Below, in pieces: positions 1-4,648 of a stretch of 5,498 bases of DNA. Both the position numbers and the translations under genes were made by a program. The stretch comes from CAJXWH01 sp964343365 (lineage in GTDB: Bacteria > Pseudomonadota > Gammaproteobacteria > Arenicellales > UBA868), in NCBI GenBank assembly GCA_964343365.1, contig CAYFJI010000120.1, positions 1 to 5,498 of the forward strand. The letters run 5' to 3'. Positions within the stretch are counted from its first letter, which is position 1. The number at the start of each line of letters is the position of its first letter. A model generated the notes under the pieces. The model was not told the origin of the DNA, did not search any database, and saw only the letters and a program-made list of their open reading frames with translations.

Positions 1-273
1 AAAATAAATTTCATCTTCATTTACGGGTGTGGTTATTGGAATATCGGTCTGACGCCAATCCGGAAACAGTTCATCTAGAGCGGTTGTCTCAATGACAGCA
101 CCGCTTAATATATGCGCCCCCACTTCGGAGCCTTTTTCTAAAACTACAACAGAAAGGGAGTGATGACACTCCTGACAGAGTTGTAAAATTTTGCATGCAG
201 TTGCAAGGCCAGCGGGCCCTGCACCTACTATGACAACGTCTACATTCATTGATTCGCGCACGCCAGAGTTCAT
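1..273 (-). CDS. Electron transfer flavoprotein-ubiquinone oxidoreductase (ETF-QO), N-terminal part
   Basis: ETF-QO takes electrons from reduced ETF, which is fed by acyl-CoA and dimethylglycine/sarcosine-type dehydrogenases, and passes them to ubiquinone at the inner membrane using FAD and a [4Fe-4S] cluster. Only about 91 N-terminal residues of a roughly 550-residue protein are visible; the gene continues past the left edge. The frame reads VDVVIVGAGPAGLATA, a Rossmann FAD-binding motif (GxGxxG near residues 17-22), then VVVLEKGSEVGAHILSGAV, the wording I recognise as ETF-QO, then LDELFPDW and TPVNEDEIY, also family-typical. The cluster and quinone site are not visible. The start is uncertain. 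ATG codons lie in frame at 288, 285, 273 and 249. The residues RESM just before NVDVVIVG resemble the RE-x-M lead-in of other ETF-QOs, so the start is probably 273 or 288, not 249. None has a clear Shine-Dalgarno. It is transcribed divergently from everything else here. Confidence 0.9.
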   Translation of the reverse strand, partial: MNSGVRESMNVDVVIVGAGPAGLATACKILQLCQECHHSLSVVVLEKGSEVGAHILSGAVIETTALDELFPDWRQTDIPITTPVNEDEIYF

Positions 274-452
274 TTTTGTATGCATCATAATATTCGGAGT
301 TTGGTATTCGAATGTCATTAGAGTAACGTTTTGGCGCGCTACTGTGAAGTGGGTTGATTATCTGGATTTAAATATCAATATGTAACATCTAAGGGGCCTT
401 ATTATTGATGCTTGAAAAATGCGTCTGATTACCACTTTTGATGTTAAAAACC

Positions 453-481
453 TTGACAATGGGCCAGAAATACCCTTTTAT
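453..481 (+). promoter_or_regulatory. Candidate sigma-70 promoter upstream of the lipoprotein gene
   Basis: A perfect -35 hexamer TTGACA (453-458) is followed, after a 17-base spacer, by TTTTAT (476-481), which matches four of six positions of the -10 consensus. Transcription would begin near 488, leaving about 145 bases of untranslated leader before the lipoprotein ATG at 633. The -35 match and spacing are good and the -10 is mediocre, in AT-rich DNA where such hits occur by chance. Confidence 0.35.
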
Positions 482-533
482 CAGGTCGGTACCATCATAA
501 ACATAGAAAAAATATAGTAGGAAATTTTGTTAA

Positions 534-545
534 TCATTATAATGA
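534..545. promoter_or_regulatory. 12-bp perfect palindrome containing a consensus -10 (TATAAT)
   Basis: The twelve bases 534-545 (TCATTATAATGA) are identical to their reverse complement and embed TATAAT at 538-543. A start site set by that -10 would fall around 550, almost at the ATG at 552. No -35-like hexamer lies at the right distance upstream (515-520 reads TAGTAG). It could be a -10 element, a small operator overlapping it, or chance in AT-rich sequence. Confidence 0.25.
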
Positions 546-632
546 GACAACATGCTAGCACGCTTCTTATTCGTTGTAGCACTCAGCGTGCTTAATTATG
601 TGATGTGGCAAATAGACAAGGAGAGTAGGAAT

Positions 633-758
633 ATGAAGAAGGTAATTTTTAGCCTTATTTTAGCTACTACGATGTTAAGCGGCTGTGCAACCCTATCGGA
701 CACTACCGACAGCGCTTGTAATTCCGTAGTATTAGATTGGCTTTGTGGTGACTCATAA
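633..758 (+). CDS. Very small predicted lipoprotein (41 aa)
   Basis: The 41-residue product begins MKK, has a hydrophobic stretch (residues 4-14) and then the lipobox LSGC (residues 15-18), so it should be cleaved before Cys18, lipidated and left as a mature peptide of only 24 residues. The residue at +2 is Ala, not Asp, which under the enterobacterial rule points to the outer membrane. Two further cysteines (29 and 38) could form a disulfide in the periplasm. The start at 633 is chosen because AAGGAG (618-623) sits nine bases upstream and because it gives a normal signal peptide. An in-frame ATG at 552 would add 27 residues, including a second hydrophobic stretch, and push the lipobox to residue 45, which is too deep. 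The stop is TAA. A strong hairpin terminator follows within about 35 bases. I do not recognise the family; the call rests on the signal peptide and ribosome binding site. Confidence 0.6.
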   Translation: MKKVIFSLILATTMLSGCATLSDTTDSACNSVVLDWLCGDS

Positions 759-767
759 TAATTAAGT

Positions 768-1508
768 ATGGAGGTGGTCTCTGATTTAGAGGAAACCCCG
801 CATCGCGGGGTTTCTTTATTAGCCGAATGGCTAAAAGGTAAGGGGTTTAGCTTATTTTCGGTTATGGATCCCGAAGAATGGCCCAATTCTTTAAGAGCTC
901 AATTTAGATCGTTAAATATAGGGTTACCTAAAGGATGTCGCATAGTTTTGATCGGGTCAGCAGGAGGGAGATTATGGGAGATTATAAAAAAAAATCATTG
1001 GATAGAGCCTGATCCAATCGATAGATACACTATTAACACGGTCGAAGAGTTAAGAAAAAACAAATGGAGTAGCATAAAGATAGATTGGTTATATCCTGGA
1101 ACGTTACCAGTCCCTCTTCAACAGTTAAGTCGTCAAGCGGGCTGGAGTCATTCTTCATTGCTAGGGCTTGATATTAGCCCAAAATTTGGAACTTGGTTTG
1201 CATGTAGAGCAGCATTTGTTATCAATTTAAATATTGATTGTACTTTCAAAAATGAGACTCAGTCACCATGCGATACATGCATAAAAAAACCATGTCTTCC
1301 AAAGTGTCCGGCGGGAGCGGTACGCGACATAGATACATTCGGATTAAATGAATGTGGATCGTATAGAGTACTTGATGATTCACCATGCAATTATCAGTGC
1401 TTGGCAAGATTAGCGTGTCCAATCGGTGCAAGCTGGCGTTATACAAAAGAACAAATGGACTATCATGGGAAGATTGCCTTAACCGGGCTAAAAAATTTTT
1501 ATTCGTAG
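768..1508 (+). CDS. Ferredoxin-like protein with two predicted [4Fe-4S] clusters (uncharacterised family)
   Basis: This is a 246-residue soluble protein with no signal peptide. The N-terminal half carries RIVLIGSAGGRLW (residues 58-70), PDPIDRYT (81-88) and LYPGTLPVPLQQL (108-120), then LLGLDISPKFGTWFACRAAF (131-150). The C-terminal part has Cys168, 171, 176 and 180 spaced CxxCxxxxCxxxCP, a classic [4Fe-4S] motif, and then Cys196, 207, 211 and 217 (the last in ACPIG), fitting a second cluster. It ends with a WRYTKEQMDYH segment. I recognise this pattern from proteobacterial proteins annotated only as ferredoxin or 4Fe-4S double-cluster protein, with a loose resemblance to the QueG C-terminal region; the substrate is unknown. 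The start is uncertain. ATG 768, nine bases after the lipoprotein stop, has no good Shine-Dalgarno and places a terminator hairpin over codons 8-16. ATG 864 would avoid that, but residues 17-32 (LLAEWLKGKGFSLFSV) look like a genuine family N-terminus, so I keep 768. The stop is TAG. Confidence 0.75.
   Translation: MEVVSDLEETPHRGVSLLAEWLKGKGFSLFSVMDPEEWPNSLRAQFRSLNIGLPKGCRIVLIGSAGGRLWEIIKKNHWIEPDPIDRYTINTVEELRKNKWSSIKIDWLYPGTLPVPLQQLSRQAGWSHSSLLGLDISPKFGTWFACRAAFVINLNIDCTFKNETQSPCDTCIKKPCLPKCPAGAVRDIDTFGLNECGSYRVLDDSPCNYQCLARLACPIGASWRYTKEQMDYHGKIALTGLKNFYS
790..820 (+). terminator. Rho-independent terminator after the lipoprotein gene
   Basis: The arms 792-801 (GAAACCCCGC) and 805-814 (GCGGGGTTTC) are perfectly complementary over ten base pairs around a three-base loop and are extended by a G-U and an A-U pair. 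The T-rich tail TTTATT (815-820) follows immediately on the plus strand; on the minus strand there is no T-run, so it works in one direction. It fits termination of the short lipoprotein transcript. It lies inside the annotated 5' end of the Fe-S protein gene, so it could also attenuate that gene or show that the gene's true start is further downstream. Confidence 0.8.
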
Positions 1509-1724
1509 GGCAATAAACTATATCTTTACAGTATGGACCGAGAAACTTAGCTGTTTAGCTAGATCCTTGCATGCTTCTATGGTTACAATCGTTATTTAGG
1601 GAGTTTTATGCTCCGTAATTTAAAAATCTTATGGAAAATTTCGTCACAAATGATAGATACATTACAGACTTAATGATTGAAAAAATTGAGAGTAATACTT
1701 CAACAAATAATTTAGGTGCAAGAG
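1509..1724 (+). other. Leader/intergenic region upstream of glyA
   Basis: About 215 bases separate the Fe-S gene from glyA. The region contains a small hairpin (TAGCT 1548-1552 with AGCTA 1557-1561), a possible -10 TACAAT at 1584-1589 without a matching -35, and two mini-ORFs described separately. I looked for the conserved cores of a glycine riboswitch, which often precedes glycine-metabolism genes, and did not find them. There is no T-tailed hairpin, so I see no terminator between the Fe-S gene and glyA. Confidence 0.4.
1608..1673 (+). CDS. Possible 21-codon leader ORF upstream of glyA
   Basis: An ATG at 1608 lies four bases after GGGAG (1599-1603), a reasonable though close ribosome binding site. 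The frame encodes MLRNLKILWK and eleven more residues before TAA at 1671-1673. Its last base is the first base of a second ATG (1673-1675), a TAATG stop-start overlap. That second frame runs 20 codons (MIEKIESNTS, then ten more residues) and stops at 1733-1735, just inside glyA in another frame. Neither peptide is recognised, and neither is rich in Gly or Ser codons as an attenuation peptide might be. AT-rich spacers make such short frames easily, so this is a candidate only. Confidence 0.2.
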   Translation: MLRNLKILWKISSQMIDTLQT

Positions 1725-2978
1725 ATGTTCAATAAAAAACAAAGAATTGCGGACATTGATCCCGAACTAGCAAAAGCAATTAGTGATGAGCAACGAAGAC
1801 AAGAGCAACATATCGAATTAATAGCTTCCGAAAATTATACTAGTCCGAGAGTTTTAGAAGCACAAGGCTCAGTTCTTACCAATAAATATGCAGAGGGTTA
1901 CCCTGGTAAACGTTATTACGGTGGATGCGAGTATGTGGATGTGGCGGAGACTTTAGCAATTGATAGAGCTAAAGAACTATTTGGCGCTCCATTTGTAAAT
2001 GTGCAATCTCATTCAGGGTCACAAGCAAACGCCGCTGTGTATATGGCATTGCTGAAACCTGGTGATAGTGTCCTAGGTATGAGCTTGGCACATGGAGGAC
2101 ATTTAACTCACGGCGCCCCAGTTAATTTCTCAGGCCAATTGTATAATGCGCGACATTATGGATTAAATACAGCGACTGGTGAAATTGATTATGAGCAGAT
2201 TGAGGGAATGGTTAAGGAGCATTCCCCTAAGATGATAGTAGCTGGGTTTTCGGCCTATAGTCGAGTCATAGATTGGGAACGATTTCGATGGATCGCTGAT
2301 AAAATAGGCGCGTTACTAATGGTAGATATGGCGCATGTTGCTGGTTTGGTAGCGGCAGGACTGTATCCGAACCCGATTTCGGTAGCGGATGTTACTACCA
2401 CTACTACTCATAAAACTTTGAGGGGAGCTCGTGGTGGCATGATTATGGCGCGCGAAAACGGTAACATAGCAAAAAAAATAAATTCCTTAGTTTTTCCAGG
2501 TACTCAAGGCGGACCACTGATGCATGTTATTGCTGGCAAGGCCGTGGCATTTAAAGAAGCGTTAGAGCCAGCGTTTAAGGATTACCAAAAACAAGTTATT
2601 TTGAATGCCCAAGCGATGGCCGAAAAGTTTATAGAACGTGGCTATTCCATAGTTTCTGGCGGCACTGATAATCATCTATTCTTAGTTGACCTAATTGATA
2701 AGAATATAACTGGTAAAGATGCCGATGCAGCGCTCGGGCGAGCATTTATTACTGTAAACAAAAATACCGTCCCGAATGATCCTAGATCTCCCTTTGTAAC
2801 CAGTGGGTTAAGAATTGGTACAGCAGCTGGGACAACCCGAGGATTTAAAGAAAAAGAGATGACTGAAATAGCAGGCTGGATATCTACCATTCTGGATAAT
2901 TTCGGAAATGAATCAGTGGTAGATAACATTCGTGAAGATGTAAAAAAGATGTGCGAAAAATATCCAGTATATTCTTAA
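1725..2978 (+). CDS. glyA: Serine hydroxymethyltransferase
   Basis: This cytosolic PLP enzyme interconverts serine plus THF with glycine plus 5,10-methylene-THF. The product is 417 residues, the same length as E. coli GlyA. Visible landmarks are HIELIASENYTSPRV (29-43), Glu57 and Tyr64-Tyr65 in NKYAEGYPGKRYYGG, SHSGSQANAA (95-104), MSLAHGGHLTHG (119-130), the PLP-ring Asp201 and His204 in VDMAHVAGL, the Schiff-base Lys230 in TTTTTHKTL, FPGTQGGPLMH (257-267), SGGTDNHLFLVDL (311-323) and Arg363 in SGLRIGT, which binds the substrate carboxylate. The start at ATG 1725 is preferred: AGGTG (1714-1718) sits six bases upstream and MFNK matches the usual MFSK beginning; a GTG at 1716 is in frame but lies in that site. 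Two usually invariant prolines are alanine here (RGARGG at 233-238 and GTAAG at 365-369). Placed ahead of soxBDA, it probably turns the glycine and methylene-THF from sarcosine oxidation into serine; it may be a dedicated paralogue, not the housekeeping copy. Confidence 0.97.
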   Translation: MFNKKQRIADIDPELAKAISDEQRRQEQHIELIASENYTSPRVLEAQGSVLTNKYAEGYPGKRYYGGCEYVDVAETLAIDRAKELFGAPFVNVQSHSGSQANAAVYMALLKPGDSVLGMSLAHGGHLTHGAPVNFSGQLYNARHYGLNTATGEIDYEQIEGMVKEHSPKMIVAGFSAYSRVIDWERFRWIADKIGALLMVDMAHVAGLVAAGLYPNPISVADVTTTTTHKTLRGARGGMIMARENGNIAKKINSLVFPGTQGGPLMHVIAGKAVAFKEALEPAFKDYQKQVILNAQAMAEKFIERGYSIVSGGTDNHLFLVDLIDKNITGKDADAALGRAFITVNKNTVPNDPRSPFVTSGLRIGTAAGTTRGFKEKEMTEIAGWISTILDNFGNESVVDNIREDVKKMCEKYPVYS

Positions 2979-3098
2979 ATAATGCAGCACAGAATTTCTA
3001 TCGCTTAATGCGCTTTCATGTTATTTATTTCTTTTTTGCTCTCTTCGAGTGATACATAAATATAGTAAATCTACTCTAATAGAAATTAAAAAAAATAT
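2979..3098 (+). other. glyA-soxB spacer
   Basis: These 120 bases contain no gene. They include a pyrimidine-rich run (about 3021-3045) and an A-rich run just before the soxB ATG. The only hairpin near the glyA stop (CGC 3002-3004 with GCG 3009-3011) is three base pairs and too weak to terminate. TATAGT at 3061-3066 is a possible -10, but no good -35 is at the right distance. Whether soxB is read through from glyA or has its own promoter cannot be decided by eye; gene order and strand favour co-transcription. Confidence 0.4.
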
Positions 3099-4352
3099 AT
3101 GCGAAATAGGTATTCTATTTTTAGTGTGGCAAGAAATGCAATTACACACCACGAGAATTGGCGCCGAGCATGGCGGAGCCCGTCACCAAAGAAGCAATAC
3201 GATGTAATTATTGTGGGTGGCGGTGGGCATGGTCTTGCAACTGCCTATTATCTTGCATCTCAGCACGGTATTCGGAATATCGCGGTACTAGAAAAAGGCT
3301 GGATCGGTGGCGGCAATACAGGCCGCAATACAACTATAGTGAGATCGAATTATCTTTGGGACGAATCGTCTCATTTGTACGAGAAATCACTAAAGCTTTG
3401 GGAAACTTTAAGTAAAGATATAAATTATAACGTGATGTTTAGTCAAAGAGGGGTCATGAATCTTGGACATAACCTCCAAGATATGAGAGATATATATCGT
3501 CGCTCTAATGCTAATTATCTAAATGGTATAGATAGTCAAGTGCTAACTCCTAAAGAGATTAATGCAATTATTCCAGCCATAAATATTTCATCAACGGCAA
3601 GATATCCAATTCTTGGAGCATCATTTCAGCCTAGAGGGGGTGTGGCACGGCATGATGCGGTGGCATGGGGTTTTGCCCGCGCTGCAGATTCCTTTGGTGT
3701 TGACATCATTCAAAATTGTGAAGTTGTTGGCATTAAGAGAAATGGATCAAAGGTTAGCGGTGTGGATACCACTCTAGGAAACATACACGCGCCAAAGGTT
3801 GGGATAGCAGTAGCGGGACATTCTAGCGTGTTGGCAGAAATGGCAGGTTTCAGATTGCCAATAGAAAGCCACCCTTTGCAGGCATTAGTCTCAGAACCCA
3901 TAAAACCAATATTGAATACGGTAGTGATGTCAAATGCGGTACATGGCTACATTAGTCAATCTGACAAAGGTGAGTTAGTAATCGGCGCGGGAATAGACTC
4001 TTACAATGGTTATGGACAAAGAGGAAGTTTTTCTGTGATCGAAGATAATGTTGCAGCCATAGTTGAATTATTTCCAATCTTTAGCCGAGTGAGAATGCTT
4101 CGGCAGTGGGGCGGAATAGTTGATGTTTGCCCAGATGCGTGCCCTATAATTAGCAAGACTCCTGTCCAAGGGCTATACTTGAATGGTGGCTGGGGGACTG
4201 GAGGCTTCAAGGCTACACCTGGTTCAGGGTGGGTATTTGCATATACTATTGCTCGAGATGCTCCTCATCGTCTAAATGCGCCATTTGACTTACAGCGATT
4301 TATTTCTGGCGCTTTGATCGACGAGCATGGAGCAGCTGGCGTTGCGCATTAA
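3099..4352 (+). CDS. soxB: Heterotetrameric sarcosine oxidase, beta subunit
   Basis: The beta subunit carries the sarcosine-oxidising site of the alpha-beta-gamma-delta enzyme. It binds FAD non-covalently and FMN covalently at the alpha-beta interface, and the sarcosine methyl goes on to THF on the alpha subunit. The 417 residues are full length for SoxB and match the family end to end: RYSIFSVARNAITHHENW (4-21), the Rossmann motif DVIIVGGGGHGLATAYYL (35-52) with Glu65 in VLEKG, GGGNTGRNTTIVRSNYLWDES (70-90), RGGVARHDAVAWGFARAAD (179-197), IESHPLQALVSEPIKP (255-270), HGYISQSDKGELVIGAGID (282-300), RMLRQWGGIVDV (332-343), GGWGTGGFKATPGSGWVF (363-380) and the C-terminal ALIDEHGAAGVAH. His185 in ARHDA is, by family analogy, the FMN-linked histidine. 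The ATG at 3099 gives the normal SoxB N-terminus, although there is no Shine-Dalgarno, only an A-rich tract. Two cysteines (344 and 348) sit in the DVCPDACPII segment where I recall Thr and Ser in relatives. soxD follows after 12 bases. Confidence 0.97.
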   Translation: MRNRYSIFSVARNAITHHENWRRAWRSPSPKKQYDVIIVGGGGHGLATAYYLASQHGIRNIAVLEKGWIGGGNTGRNTTIVRSNYLWDESSHLYEKSLKLWETLSKDINYNVMFSQRGVMNLGHNLQDMRDIYRRSNANYLNGIDSQVLTPKEINAIIPAINISSTARYPILGASFQPRGGVARHDAVAWGFARAADSFGVDIIQNCEVVGIKRNGSKVSGVDTTLGNIHAPKVGIAVAGHSSVLAEMAGFRLPIESHPLQALVSEPIKPILNTVVMSNAVHGYISQSDKGELVIGAGIDSYNGYGQRGSFSVIEDNVAAIVELFPIFSRVRMLRQWGGIVDVCPDACPIISKTPVQGLYLNGGWGTGGFKATPGSGWVFAYTIARDAPHRLNAPFDLQRFISGALIDEHGAAGVAH

Positions 4353-4364
4353 GATAAATATAAA

Positions 4365-4610
4365 ATGTTAATCATTCGATGCCCATGGTGCGGATTGCGA
4401 GATGAAACCGAGTTTAGTTACGGAGGAGAAGCTGATATAAGGCGCCCACTTCGTACGGAGGAACTTTCCAATGAAGAGTGGGCGAATTATCTATTTTTCC
4501 GAAAAAACACCAAGGGGTCCCACCACGAACAGTGGTGTCATACGGCTGGTTGTGGACGCTGGTTTGATAAAAACCGTAACACGATTACATATTCTTTTGA
4601 CGATTCATGA
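4365..4610 (+). CDS. soxD: Heterotetrameric sarcosine oxidase, delta subunit
   Basis: The delta subunit is a small zinc-binding scaffold of the tetramer. The 81-residue product begins MLIIRCPWCGLRDETEF and has Cys6, Cys9, His59 and Cys63, matching by number the zinc ligands known from corynebacterial SoxD. YGGEA (19-23), LSNEEWANYLFFRKN (34-48), GSHHEQWCHTAGCGRWF (51-67) and RNTITYSF (71-78) are also family wording. It is short: relatives usually run to about 90-100 residues with a tail after this point. The TGA at 4608-4610 is followed by 13 more sense codons in the same frame, up to a TGA at 4650-4652 that overlaps the soxA start codon as ATGA, so a 95-codon ancestral frame is plausible. 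The zinc site is intact, so the short form may still work. The ATG lies 12 bases after the soxB stop with no clear Shine-Dalgarno, so translation may be coupled to soxB. Confidence 0.95.
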   Translation: MLIIRCPWCGLRDETEFSYGGEADIRRPLRTEELSNEEWANYLFFRKNTKGSHHEQWCHTAGCGRWFDKNRNTITYSFDDS

Positions 4611-4620
4611 GTTGTAAGAA

Positions 4621-4634
4621 ATCGAAAACTCGAT
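4621..4634 (+). repeat. Short inverted repeat between soxD and soxA
   Basis: ATCGA (4621-4625) and TCGAT (4630-4634) form a five-base-pair stem with a four-base AAAC loop, one base before the GGTGAT that may serve as the soxA ribosome binding site. There is no T-run, so it is not a terminator. It might affect soxA translation or be chance. Confidence 0.25.
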
Positions 4635-4648
4635 GGTGATTTAGCAAA

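Larger units (their letters stand above)
289..551. other. Divergent intergenic region between ETF-QO and the lipoprotein gene
   Basis: No convincing protein-coding frame lies between the ETF-QO start and the small ORFs on the plus strand; if the lipoprotein starts at 633 the gap is about 344 bases. It must hold promoters for both directions. The visible candidates are TTGACA at 453-458 and TATAAT within a palindrome at 534-545, both on the plus strand. I could not single out a reliable promoter for the ETF-QO direction. No tRNA-like or riboswitch-like fold was apparent by eye. Confidence 0.6.

Noticed and set aside
191..385. Plus-strand 64-residue frame over the window start
   Set aside because: It lies partly antisense to the clearly conserved ETF-QO N-terminus, has no protein-like conservation and no ribosome binding site.
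552..632. N-terminal extension of the lipoprotein from ATG 552 (68 residues)
   Set aside because: It would place the lipobox cysteine at residue 45 behind a second hydrophobic stretch, and its ribosome binding site is poor compared with AAGGAG ahead of ATG 633.
770..783. Strong Shine-Dalgarno-like GGAGGTGG right after ATG 768
   Set aside because: No ATG, GTG or TTG lies 5-10 bases downstream of it; the nearest codons are CTG (781) and ATT (784), out of frame with the Fe-S protein. Probably coincidental.
1486..1502. AAAAAATTTTT run at the end of the Fe-S gene as a terminator
   Set aside because: It is an A/T palindrome with no GC-rich stem, and it is within the coding sequence.
1509..1724. 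Glycine riboswitch upstream of glyA
   Set aside because: The context suggested one, but the conserved GGAGAG-type stem and the rest of the aptamer core were not found by eye; the only hairpins are four to five base pairs.
2979..3045. Terminator after glyA
   Set aside because: A T-rich stretch is present, but the only hairpin (CGC/GCG) is three base pairs and is not adjacent to the T-run.
4602..4610. Selenocysteine at the soxD TGA
   Set aside because: There is no reason to expect a selenoprotein in SoxD and no convincing SECIS-like hairpin: the nearby stem (4621-4634) is only five base pairs and starts ten bases after the TGA.
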